Position numbers and translations under genes: made by a program
Assembly (NCBI GenBank): GCA_028023455.1
Contig: JAQFVV010000561.1
Span: 312,001 to 376,000 of the forward strand
Direction of reading: 5' to 3'
DNA length: 64,000 nt
Origin: Epiperipatus broadwayi
Taxonomy: Eukaryota > Onychophora > Udeonychophora > Euonychophora > Peripatidae
In this document: positions 19,002-29,640 of the stretch, piece by piece
Layout: each line of letters begins with the position of its first letter
Position numbering within the stretch: the first letter of the stretch is position 1
Notes under the pieces: model-generated
Database searches by the model: none
Told to the model about the DNA's origin: nothing
What the model saw: the letters and a program-made list of their open reading frames with translations, nothing else

Positions 19002-21013
19002 AGAGGCTTAATTTGATTATGAGCATTTTTTCCAAAGCAAGTAATTTCCTAAAGCAAAAAAAAAAATGTTATAGCAATCAACTGAAAAAAGATAGCTTTT
19101 ATTCTCAAATATGTTTCTATAATATTCAAATCTTTTCATTAATTAAAGCAACAGATTACAAAACAACAACAACAAAAAAAAAAAAACAGCTTTTATATAG
19201 GTCAGATACATCTTGTATTATAATAACAGTCAATGAAAATATTTAATTCAAAATATATAAATTATATGTATTATGTAATTGGCTGATGATGATGACATAA
19301 ATAGTATATTAATTAAGCTGTTCAATGCCCTACAAGTTATGAAACTTCTACATAACTTTTTCTGCCTATATCTTTTCTGAATCTAAGGGTTTTTTTTAAA
19401 TAAGTTATATTATGACTAAAATAAATCAATTTTAATCAGGTTATTTGATTTTAAAAAGTACCAGTTTTAGCAAATCAATTATCCATGTTTTTTACTAACC
19501 CCACAATTTAAATTTGTCAAAAAGTTTTCTATTTTTCTATTTCATTATTCATTTCATATCCTTTCAAAAATCACATGAAATATCATAGTTTTAAAAATTC
19601 TGATTTTCATTTTTAAATATATAATTTTTTATTGTAATTTAAGTATCTAAAACAAATCACATAACTTCTTTGTCATATGATGTTGATAAACAGGTTAATT
19701 GTTAACTTCAAAGTAATTCATATATTTTTTCATATTATTTCTTTTTTTATATTTATTCATAATATCATTTTATCACTACCATTTAACTTTCCTGATTATG
19801 TTGTATGTACTCTAATGCTTGACAATTTTTCCCCATCTTATTTAACTTTATACTTGTCTTCATTGAATTTGGATTTTTTCAATACATCAAAAATTCAATA
19901 ATTCTAAATCTAAATAATAATATGAACATTAATTTATTTTTATTATACTCATAAATATTTTTTGAATATGTATATAAATTAATAACCTGAACATTTATCA
20001 AAAAAACTACAATTTTGAATTTGTAACTGAATGTGTTTACATATTTAATAAGGACCTCACTTAATTCATTTTGAAATTCTTGATTTTAATGTCAAATGTT
20101 TTTAATATTTATTAATTTCTACATAAGTACATATGTCTTGGGTAATAGCTAGTGGAAAGCAATTACACAGAATATGACCTCTGACATGACAAAAATTAAT
20201 CATCCAATTAGCCTACTCTTGCTATAAATTTATTTTCAGTGTATAAATATCTTAACAAACTTGAATAAAATTTCTATTCAGCTGCCTATATAATTTATAT
20301 AAGATATTGCAATATGATTACTTTATTAAAACCTAGTTTTATTTTTTAAATGCTTTCTAATTTATATCTCAGTTTTACAATCTATTACTTTGCCAAATAT
20401 CTAAATTGTTATTCTCTAAATGTAATTTACATTATACAATATGAATCAGTATGCTATTTTTTCAAATTTCACTTTTTTGTTTCTAGTAATAAATATTTTT
20501 TATATTTTTTTTCACATAAAGTGTAGGTAATTCAAAAGTATTTTTAATATCCAGTTTTCTGACAGTCTTACTTTTTAAAATTTTTCCATTGATTACACAT
20601 CAAAAGTTATTATTGTAAATATATGCCTAAAATTTATATTGAACATACTTTCTTTTCTATTACTTATTGCGAATACAATAATAGCGTAATAGAAATTAAA
20701 AAACACTTCTAGCCAACAATTTCGAAACTTAATTTTTGTCTCCTAAAAAATTAATTGTCTGAGCATTCAACTTTTAAAAATTGGACATGACTTTCATTCT
20801 AATTATAAAACATGCAATCAAAATTTTATACTTATTTTTAATTACTTTTAGTGAACTTTAAAAATATTAATTGTTATTTTTACAAAATTCAATTTACTAA
20901 TAACTCTTACAATATATAGATTACTTGAATAATACTGTTATTACCCTTTCTCTAAATTAATATGTTTCTATACAAAGCTTAAAATAAATCAGATTTTTAT
21001 ATTATAAATCAGA
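18999..21013. other. Gene-free AT-rich tract, C over G on the + strand
   Basis: No ORF or RNA gene is supported. The small frames at 19,013-19,246 and 19,677-19,901 are AT-driven. The strand bias is the reverse of that at 4.3-8.7 kb. Confidence 0.4.
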
Positions 21014-21151
21014 AAATAAAACTATCTTTTTTTTTTTAAGTGTCATAGCATCGGCCGGGACGCGAACCCACAACCTGGGCAAATGCCTGCAAGTGCAAGA
21101 TAGTCGCGCTGACCTCTCGACCACCAATGCAAAACAAATAAAACTATCTTT
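21014..21151 (-). mobile_element. tRNA-derived short retroposon with 16-bp target duplication
   Basis: AAATAAAACTATCTTT occurs exactly at 21,014-21,029 and 21,136-21,151. Between the copies, read on the minus strand, lie a tRNA-like body (21,130-21,048), a 10-nt extension TATGACACTT and a poly(A) tail. This is the layout of a LINE-mobilised insertion. It is only about 106 bp without the duplication, far shorter than typical SINEs, and has no tRNA-unrelated body beyond the 10-nt extension. The perfect duplication implies a recent insertion. It could be a minimal SINE family or a one-off retroposed tRNA. Confidence 0.85.
21048..21130 (-). tRNA. tRNA-like sequence, probably a pseudogene or SINE head
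   Basis: The 83-nt minus-strand sequence has a 7-bp acceptor stem (GCATTGG with CCGATGC, one G-T pair), a GTCG/CGAC D-stem, an A-box-like TGGTCGAGAGG and a B-box-like GGTTCGCGTCC, with a T-arm that pairs at four of five positions. The length suggests a class II (Leu/Ser-like) ancestor. The anticodon stem does not pair convincingly, so no anticodon is assigned. It ends in a tailed extension rather than a Pol III T-run, which argues against a working tRNA gene, but the internal promoter boxes could still drive Pol III. Confidence 0.6.
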
Positions 21152-22857
21152 GGAAACATATTAAAACTAAAGCAACGTGGGATGCCTTTTAATTATTCTT
21201 AGTAGTCTTTTCAGTATCCGTTTTTGAAAAAAATCCATATGGTGCTATTAAAAAACAATCTTACTTCTGAGTCATTGATTTAGTAAACTTTATAAATATT
21301 TACTGTTAAATAAGTTAGTCTTTTTATAAGTACTATGTCTTGAACTTTTAATTGTTTGCTTAATGTCTATGCATCACTTTTTAATTCTATAGTCTGTTCT
21401 TTTAAAGCAACAAACTTGATTCATCTTGCATTAGTGAAATCTCATTTTACTTTTTTTTTAGCTCTGTATATCATCTTTCTGCTAATAACCATCTTATAAT
21501 TTATATTATGGCATCTCTTTATATTGCCATTAAAACTTACTGCAGACTCTAGATATATCCCAACTTTGGAAAATACAATAAAAAAAAAGATCCATCTTAA
21601 TCCTTTTAATTAAGTTGATTTCTAATAAGTGAAATAAATGATTTTAATTTTAATGTTTTTATTTGCTTTTATAGTTTTTAAAAACACTCAAATAAATAGC
21701 AACCAATTTTCCATTATACATTTTTAAAAAAGTATTAAAAAAAATAAATGAAAATAAAATCACAGAAATTGGTACATTAAAGGTTTTGAAAATGTTTTGC
21801 AAATTTATCCTTATAGTGCATGCATATGCAATAATATAAAACCATAAAATATAAAAGACTAAATGTTTATTTGAAAGTTTGCAATAATGATATTTTGCTT
21901 GTAATCATATACTGGATTATTTCCCATGATTTAGAAGTTGTTGTTAAATGCCTTAGAAAAAATTAAATATTTAAAATTGCAAAAACATTCAATTGGTAGT
22001 ATTTAACACTGATTAACATATAATACAGTGTTTTGATTGTTATTATTATCTATTCTTCTATAGGTTTTGTTAATCTGATCAGTGGGAGTACTAGCATGAG
22101 AATTAAAACAGGAATTTTAGACTTAAGAGGTTATATGCCATTATCATGTGAGATGCTTTTAAAATCAATATTTAATACATTTAAATTCAATAACATAGAT
22201 TCAAATTTATTACATAAGTAAGAAATACCAGAAAAGTAATATGGGATTCTAATATTTTAGGTAGGTGACCTATTTTTTAAAAAAATGGAACAAAGGATAT
22301 GAATATATTGAATATTTTGATATCAAATTTAAAAAAAAATTAAGAACTTTAATATATTTTAAGTAAGACTCTTTAGTGGGCATTATACAGATTTTTTTCC
22401 ATTTAAAGTTATAATATAATTTTAAAATTGAAATTTAATACATTTTAATTCAATATAATTTGTTGAAATTTTGTATATATTTTTTAGAATTCTTTACAAA
22501 AATAGTAGAGCACAATAATATTTTAGGTTGCAGCAAAATTATATGTGTTATATCAAGTTCATTTTCAATATAATTTTGGTAAACATTTTTATTTTTAAAA
22601 AAATAAAAAGTCACAATCAAAAGTAAAAATGACAAACATATTTATTTAAAAAGATATTTCATATTTTTTAATCATACACATACTAAATATGATATATACA
22701 TAAAGGGTATATGTCTTAACTTGTAGCAGAAACATTTATTGTTATACATATTAACTATAAATGTCAAATTTATTTAAAGTACAATATAGTTTTACATTTC
22801 TACTTACTGTACTAATACTAAAAAGTTAAATATAATAAAGATAGTTTTTATATAGTA
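21152..22857. other. AT-rich sequence, no gene seen
   Basis: Only short AT-driven open frames are present (e.g. 22,033-22,221). No RNA gene or repeat of note. Confidence 0.4.
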
Positions 22858-23094
22858 AATGCTTTTATTTATCTCACTAAAAAGGAAAAAAAAAATTAAT
22901 CATAACTGGGGTTTTTAGATTTAACTTGAAATAAAAGTGTGACGGAGTCCAGAAATTAATTAAGTCAATCCCTTTTTATAAAAATAGGGATTGACTTATT
23001 GGACCCCATGCTTTTATTTTACATTAAATCTAAAAATCCAAATTGTATTTGAAATTTTTTTTTCCTTTTTAGTGCATAGTAATTAAAAGCATTT
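22858..23094. mobile_element. Foldback element with arms of about 110 bp
   Basis: AAATGCTTTT at 22,858 is inverted at 23,085-23,094. Going inward, CACTAAAAAGGAAAAAA, GGTTTTTAGATTTAA and AAGTCAATCCCT all have inverted partners, meeting at a small loop near 22,975-22,985. The arms carry scattered mismatches, so this copy is older than the 17.7-kb hairpin. No coding sequence. Confidence 0.8.
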
Positions 23095-25830
23095 TAATAT
23101 AAAAATATTTTATCTCTATTATGTTTATTTAATATTTTCTTTTCAATAATTAATGCTACATTAGGTGGCACCTTTGTGAATAAGGTTTCATATCAAATCT
23201 TTATGCTATTTCTTTCCATCCTCATGACCTTGATTGATTTGACAAAGTAGTTAGGATTTTTGAAAAAATACTGCATCTTGTAGGCCAATAATGTATGGGA
23301 AAGAACGAAGAACTTTAAAAAAATGCAAATTTTAATATAACAAATTTCTAGAGCAATATAACTTAATGAAGCATATTCCTTACAAATTTAAGTTAGTCCA
23401 TAAAAATACAAAATGTTTTAGGAGACTTTTTCCAAGTAAGTGATGTGCTAATCATGCTTTCTGCATAATACTTCTAGCTTTGTTTCTGAGGCTGATATGA
23501 GATTTTTTGCCATTTTTTTGTTTTAGTTTACTGGATATCTCTTATTTTATCATAACCAGTAATATATTATAGGATTATTCTTGTTAGCAGAAAAATGTTT
23601 ATATATTGATTTAGTATGGATATTAAATTGTTTCTTTCTCAACACAGATATATTTGATTTGGGTTGTTTATTCCACTCATTTAATTTTTATTCTCCACTG
23701 TAACTCTGTTGCTTCTTCTATGAGCAATTTTTTGATGATTTCCTCAATTGATGACATTATGTGAAATTTCAGCAATATGTTATGTGTTTATAACTATGGT
23801 TTTTAACTGATGTAACTGTTAAAATATATAATGCATTATGATGGTTGATATGTTCAATTACATTTATAAGAATCCTTTGTTTTTTCATATAATTTAGCAT
23901 ATGATTTTGACATTGATTGAAATCTTCTTGTAAAGTCTTATCAATAAATTTATATTTTTAGCAAACATTATAAATTATTAATGGAATTTTAATGTATGAG
24001 CATATATTATTTTTTAAACAAAGTCTCATTTGTGCATTGATTGGTTCGATCAGCATCCTGGAAGTAAATCAAAAATTGTAGTTGCAAGCCTTTATGGACA
24101 ACTTCTTCAGATTTATATTTTTAAATTGGTTTTTAATTTGGATAGTGGTCTATAATGTCTAAAGTTTGATATATTATCAAATACATACTGAATACTTAGT
24201 GTTCATCTGAAGTCTGTAATTATAGTATTTTAATTAAAATTATATGTTGAACTATTTCCATCATCTACAATTAATTGTTAAATGTTTTTTTTTTTTTTTT
24301 TTAAATCAAAGTTATTTAAAATTTATAAATAAATTCAATTATCGGTAAGTGATATTATTTTATTTCCTTTTTTACATGCTTTCTAGGCTGACAAATTATA
24401 ATAATAGCTTGGGAATAGAATACAGTGACCTATAGAATTGTAAATATTGAATTTATGATGATATTCAAATCAACTAAGATTTCTATTAAAGGCAAAACTT
24501 CATAGAAATTTTATATAATTATCTATGAATGTCCATTTGCTTTCTCACTAATTAAATTACTCCTGTGAAATTTTCACCAATAAATTTATATTTTTAGCAA
24601 AGTCTCAATAAAAGTCTAAGAAATTTTATATATTTATGTATAGGTGTCCTGCTGAATTCTTTTTTTTTAAGAATAATATAAATGAGTGGTTTTCAAACAT
24701 TATGAAATGAAAACCCTAAGTTAATTAATGGGAATATTTTGCCATTGACTTGTGAGAAGCTTTTTATTTTTTCTTTCTGTCCAATATTTGTGTGCCCCCC
24801 CCCCATTGAACATATGTTATTTGGTGGATGTTTATAATACATCCATTTTCCTTTCCTTTGGTAATTGCATTATGGTTTTGTAGCCATTTTTCAATGAGTT
24901 AGCTAGTTTTACTGATTTCTATTTTTCCATAATCACATTGTATTTCATAAATGCAGTTTTATTTTCAACATTTGCAGTTTTGACTTTGTAGATATTAAAC
25001 TGTTCTGATATTATACTGATTTTAGATTCTCTTGAATTTATTTGCTATTCTTGTGATATCTGGCCATAGTGTTAATGTTTTGAAATAATCCAAATTGCAT
25101 TTTATCTATTCAAAAAGAAATTCCAAAGAATAATACATATTGATTATATTAAGCAACTGATGGTTGTTTAGTTTTTAATTTTTTTTCCATTTTCTTTTAC
25201 TTCCTAGGTAAAAATACTTAGATATCTATTTAAAAGCTAATAATTGTGAAGCAAAATAAGTTGGATAGAAATTGTCTACTTGAAATATAATCCAAGATTG
25301 TTTGTAAATAAAACTTACAAATTTTATTCAGATTCACTCTCAAAGTCAGTAGCAAAATGAGCAAATGCATTTCTAACTTTATATATTTATTATTGCTTTA
25401 ATATCAATACCATTAATTCTGTAACTTACATATTAATTGAGTTTACATAATACTAGGTATATTTAAATAATGCTAATAAAAGACCTGCCTTGCAGTTTAT
25501 TACTTTGGTAATACAAGTGTTGGAACTTTTATATTTACTAAAAGCTTTGGCTAATAAAATCAAGACAAATTTCAAAGTAGAAATTATGAATGTGCAAACC
25601 AGATAAACTCTTAAATTATGCTGAATGATATATTGTGTTTGTTGTAATATTTTTTAATTAGGAATAATACATTTCAGTTTAATGTTATGTTAAACATTGC
25701 CAATTTATAATTAGTTAAATCTAATGTAATTAAATAATTTTTCTATACTATGTATGTGCACTCTCTGATATAAATGATGTTAAGTCGATTATTGTAGATT
25801 ATTAAGCAATTCTCATACAATAAAAAGATT
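23095..25830. other. Long gene-free AT-rich tract
   Basis: Nothing stands out except a C10 run near 24,795-24,804 and an 18-nt T-run near 24,285. Confidence 0.4.
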
Positions 25831-25832
25831 TG

Positions 25833-25915
<83 letters not shown>

Positions 25916-25916
25916 A
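25831..25916. repeat. Two TA-cored palindromes in tandem
   Basis: TGCCTTATAT is inverted around a TA core at 25,831-25,870. A second TACATATA...TATATGTA unit follows to about 25,913 and abuts the Tigger-like element. Confidence 0.85.
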
Positions 25917-27103
25917 CACACCTGGGTTTCTTTTTATGCGGACTTATTTAATGCGATTTTGAAGTTACGCGATTCATGTTTCTTTGGAAGTCAAACTCTG
26001 ATAATGCGCTATTACTTTAAACAATAAATTTTGTGCACTTATATCATATTGAGAGTAATAGCACATTATTGGAATTCAACTTTCATCTTAGTAATTTCAA
26101 TATTTTCAGTACTTTATAATAGTAAGATTTTATGCAATAATGAAATTAAAATCATGATTTCCACATTTTATGTATACACAGATTAAATTTTACAAGATTA
26201 TAATGTAAATTTGTTCAAACATTGTGCATATTAATTTTGCATTTTAAATCACATTCTGTTTTTGCTTTTTAAAAAAGAATGTAATCAATTATTAATCATT
26301 TAGTGTCCACAACTTTATTTTTAAAAGGTGAGTAACAGCAGTGAAATGAAATTTGATTTTTAAAGGGAATTGAAAATTAAAAAATTAAAGACAAAAATAA
26401 CAGTTTAGATACAGAAGAAAATGTAGAAAAAGATAATGAAACAGAAGTGGAACCTGTTCCTTTCACTGCAAAAATGATTCGAGAAGGTCTTCAACTTTTT
26501 AATCAGTTGGCAAATTATTTTCTTATAAATGACACTAATCACGAAAATGCTCTTAAATTCTGAGAGCTAAATGGTTGTATGTCTGGATATCATGTTCATA
26601 AACAATTAATAAAATCATCATCTCAAAGAGTAATTACTAATTACGTTGTCACCAGAAAACCATTAACACAAATGAGAGTGAAGTTGGCGCTAGTTGTATT
26701 TCTTCTTGTGAAGAATCTGATTTTTTACCAGTTTGCAAATGAACCCGTTTATCGGCAAATAGAGATAATAATTAAAACGTGTATAAAAAAATGTATGCAT
26801 AAAAATACATATTGTTTTGTATAAAATTAAATATTATAGTTAAAAAATATTTAAAAAGTTTGTCTTGTATCAATTTTTTTCAAATTTGAAATTTTTTATT
26901 AGTCATATTTTATTTCCTTATTTTTTTTTTGCACGAATTTTAAAGTAATTTTACGTTGGTGCTTTGCTTTTACGCGATTTTTGAAAAATCACAATCCGTA
27001 TTCCCCCTTTTTCAAGGTAAGTTATGTCTATTTTTGCACGATTTCATTTGCGTGTGTTTTCTGAGAAACTTATCTATCACATAAAATAAGACCCAGGTGT
27101 GTG
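25917..27103 (+). mobile_element. Tigger/pogo-like DNA transposon, deleted and decayed
   Basis: The ends are CACACCTGGGT...TTTTATGCG on the left and the inverted counterpart CACACCTGGGT...TTTTATGTG on the right, about 19 of 23 positions matching, flanked by TA on both sides (with a 2-nt TG slip on the right), as expected for Tc1/mariner-pogo insertion. Subterminal strings such as ACGCGATT on the left and ACGCGATTTTTGAAAAATC on the right fit Tigger-type ends. The 1.19-kb length is roughly half of an autonomous copy; only the transposase C-terminus remains. Confidence 0.72.
26399..26824 (+). pseudogene. Tigger-like transposase C-terminal remnant
   Basis: One frame runs through the segment with a single stop, TGA at 26,561-26,563. 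Before it come an acidic stretch (DTEENVEKDNETEVE) and then FTAKMIREGLQLFNQLANYF; after it CMSGYHVHKQLIKSSSQ and TNYVVTRKP. The order of an EGLxLF helix, a second helix with a YxxxY-like segment, and a final Thr/Lys-rich tail resembles the C-terminus of Tigger1-type transposases, whose last residues are often a SFF-K-like tail. The catalytic DDE domain and the N-terminal DNA-binding domain are absent. The family call rests on motif order and the surrounding ends, not on alignment. Confidence 0.55.
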
Positions 27104-27153
27104 TATATATATATAACCAAAACTGCCTAACACTATACTAGCAAAAATAAAAA

Positions 27154-27753
27154 TGCAAAACCATAAAACAATACAATACTAGATTAAATCCAAAATTTTA
27201 CCAAAATCCTTACACAACCATGGTTTCATCTACTACAAATAGACCTTCTCAAGTGAAAATCAAACTAAAGGAAAACATATATATATAAATATATACAAAC
27301 AAACAAACTGTCCCATATTTCATGTCAAACTCCACCTTCCCTTAATATCAAAAGAAGTCTTCATAAGATTGATAGCCTCAGAATCAACGAGTTTTATCAT
27401 CCAAGCCCATTTATTCTTCTTTTTAACTCATTCTTTTCATAAAAATTACCCAAAGCATTGTCAAACAATATTCTATGACCTGTATTTAATTCATGAATAT
27501 ATAAAGCTGAGTTAAGATATCTATGTTTAACTCTACTTATATGAACCTAAGCCCTTTCATTAAGGTTAAATTTACTCTGGCATACATAAAATTTACCACA
27601 ACTACATGGAATTTTATAAACAATACCAGGAATAGACCTACTATCAATAGACTGCTTTGAGCCATTAAGTAACAAATTCAAATCAGAACCTTTTCTCAAT
27701 GCAACATTCATTCCACCCAACAAATGACTATTCCTATAAACTAAATTATATAT
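27154..27753 (-). pseudogene. Penelope-like GIY-YIG endonuclease remnant (left copy)
   Basis: The minus-strand frame 27,783-27,547 reads through the linker (YRNSHLLGGMNVALRKGSDL) into VYKIPCSCGKFYVCQ, the start of the GIY-YIG fold as found at the C-terminus of Penelope-like proteins. The second half of the motif has Cys for Gly (YVC rather than YVG). A TAG follows NERA; beyond it the same frame continues as VHISRVKHRYLNSALYIHELN. The reverse transcriptase domain is missing because the copy is 5' truncated. Not functional. Confidence 0.8.
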
Positions 27754-27754
27754 A

Positions 27755-28284
27755 TGGTATTTAATAATAATGTTTATAGTCATGATTTGGATGATAAGAA
27801 TTTTATTGGTAAGGATGATGATTATATGTCTTTACCATTTAAAGCATCAATATATAATTTGGTTTATAGGAATAGTCATTTGTTATGTGGAATGAAGGTT
27901 TCAAGGAGGAAAGGTTCTGATTTGAATTCATTACTTAATGGTTCAAAGCAGTCTATTAATAGTAGGTCTATTCCTAGTATTGTTTATAAAATTCCATGAA
28001 GTTGTGGTAAATTTTATGTAGGCCAGAATAAATTTAGCCTTAATGAAAAGGTTATGGTTCATATAAGTAAAGTTAAACATAGGTATCTTAACTCAGCTTT
28101 ATATATTCATGAATTGAATACAGGTCATAGAATATTGTTTGACAATGCTTCGGTTATTTTTTATGAAAAGAATGAGTTAAAAAGAAGAATAAAGGAGACT
28201 TTGATGATAAAACTCATTGATTCTGAGGCTATCAATCTTATGAAGACTTCTTTTGATATTAAAGGAAGGTGGAGTTTGACATGA
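27755..28284 (+). pseudogene. Penelope-like GIY-YIG endonuclease remnant (right copy)
   Basis: A single plus-strand frame begins in the linker (DDDYMSLPFKASIYNLVYRNS), reads VYKIP, hits TGA at 27,997-27,999 (where the left copy has Cys), then continues SCGKFYVGQNKFSLNEK, HISKVKHRYLNSALYIHELN and on to the natural TGA at 28,282-28,284. The YVGQ half of the GIY-YIG motif is intact here. SLPF followed by a basic linker and VYKIPC matches the order seen between reverse transcriptase and endonuclease in Penelope-like proteins. One stop codon apart, this is the better-kept of the two copies, but the reverse transcriptase is gone. Confidence 0.82.
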
Positions 28285-28436
28285 ATTATGGAAAGGTTTG
28301 TTTGTTTGTGTATATATGTTTTCCTTTAGTTTGATTTTCACTTGAGAAGGTCTATTTGTAGTAGATGAAACCATGGTTGTGTAAAAATTTTGGTAAAATT
28401 TTGGATTTAATCTAGTATTGTATTGTTTTATGGTTT

Positions 28437-28440
<4 letters not shown>

Positions 28441-28487
<47 letters not shown>
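28441..28487. repeat. (TA)n microsatellite
   Basis: A TA tract immediately downstream of the right Penelope-like 3' end. Confidence 0.95.
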
Positions 28488-28489
<2 letters not shown>

Positions 28490-28539
28490 TAATAGTATGT
28501 TATTATTTACTTTCTATACATAAAACCCGTATGTTTTTT

Positions 28540-29010
28540 TTTTTTTTTTAATAAACAAACACTTTGTTTTTAGATGGTAGAGGGGGATTGATTTGCTTTT
28601 CAATTAAAACCTTTTTTTGGAATTTCAACTTCCTTTTTAAAGCCTTAATTAAACAATTCAATTTTAATTAATAAACCAACAGTTGGTTTTTAGAGGGTGG
28701 AAGGGGGATGGCTTGAATTTTAATTCTCATCTTTTAGTTTTTTTGTGTCAATGTACCAGAAACTTCACATCTTAATTTTATATGTCTTCGAATATAGAAT
28801 ACATATAAAAAGGTATATTAACAAAATATATGAATTATTGGAAGTGGGTTGGTTTGCTTTTAAATTATTGACTTTTTTCTTTATTGACTTTTGATTGATT
28901 TTCAGCTTTTTTAGGACAGCGTTATTAATCAATTCATTTTTAATAAACCAACAGTTGGTTTTTAGAGGGTGGAGGAGGGTTTGGTTTGATTTTTAATTAT
29001 CATCTTTTAT
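28540..29010. repeat. Three dispersed copies of a 65-bp degenerate unit
   Basis: A unit beginning AATAAACCAACAGTTGGTTT and running through TTTTAGAGGGTGGA...GG and TTTTAATT.TCATCTTTTA occurs near 28,549, 28,670 and 28,940. The first copy is the most diverged. Spacing is about 120 and 270 bp. Confidence 0.7.
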
Positions 29011-29099
29011 TTTGTTATTATGAAGTGTTTTTTTTTTAAATATTTACGCGTACTGAAACCTTTATATGATAGCAAAAGGTTCTTGCATTATTTTTTGGC

Positions 29100-29640
29100 A
29101 TTTTAAAAAAAACATTTTTTTCTTTGGGGCAGGGAGTTATGGTTTGTTTGACTCCAATAGGAGATGAGCCTCAAAACTGTAAGTAACATGATTTTGGAGC
29201 TATTCAACCAACTATCCTTACACAGTTCCTGGTTACACTTTCAGGAGTGGCAGTGGAATTCACCAGATCCTGTAGTTGATTAAAACCATGCTCATCACCT
29301 CACAAATGCATAGCTTTGCATCTGGCAGGAGATGTTCTCTTTTTGGAAAAACACAACTTCTGTGGCTGGTAATTCACTCCCCCTTTAACCAATTGTGAAC
29401 TCTTGCCAGCAACATTTTACTGTTCTCACATGATTTTATGCAGAAACATGCATTTACACATGAACTCAGCAGACTTCTGCTGAAAACAATAACCTTTTTA
29501 GGCTGTGTGCAGTTAAAAATTGTAGGGAAGCATGTGTGACCCCTTGACAATTTTTACTATGTAATACTAAATCCACTATGCTTTCTCATAATATAATAAT
29601 AAAGTTTATTAAACTTCTTGAGGGTCTGCATTTTCTGTGT
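29100..29640. other. Higher-complexity island, possible repeat or UTR
   Basis: Base composition is clearly more balanced than in the flanks over about 500 bp. It ends with AATAATAAAG followed by a GT-rich stretch (29,598-29,650), which is polyadenylation-like on the + strand. No frame is open for long, and I cannot assign it. Confidence 0.3.

Larger units (their letters stand above)
27154..28440. mobile_element. Two Penelope-like fragments joined head to head
   Basis: The left arm (27,154-27,753) and right arm (27,850-28,440) are long inverted copies of the same sequence. Outermost TGCAAAACCA and TGGTTTTGCA mark the element 3' ends, and the truncated 5' sides meet in the middle. The right copy reaches about 95 bp further toward its 5' end (27,755-27,849), which forms the spacer. 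Inverted and partial-tandem copies are a known habit of Penelope-like elements. In the 3' untranslated part, GAGAAGGTCTA...TAGATGAAACC can form a small stem. The right arm ends directly in a (TA)n tract. Confidence 0.85.

Noticed and set aside
21048-21130. Functional tRNA gene
   Set aside because: The anticodon stem is not credible, and the unit has a poly(A)-type tail inside target-site duplications, which is how retroposed copies look.
28177-28374. Minus-strand frame over the right Penelope-like copy
   Set aside because: It is antisense to the GIY-YIG remnant and its 3' untranslated region and has no independent support.
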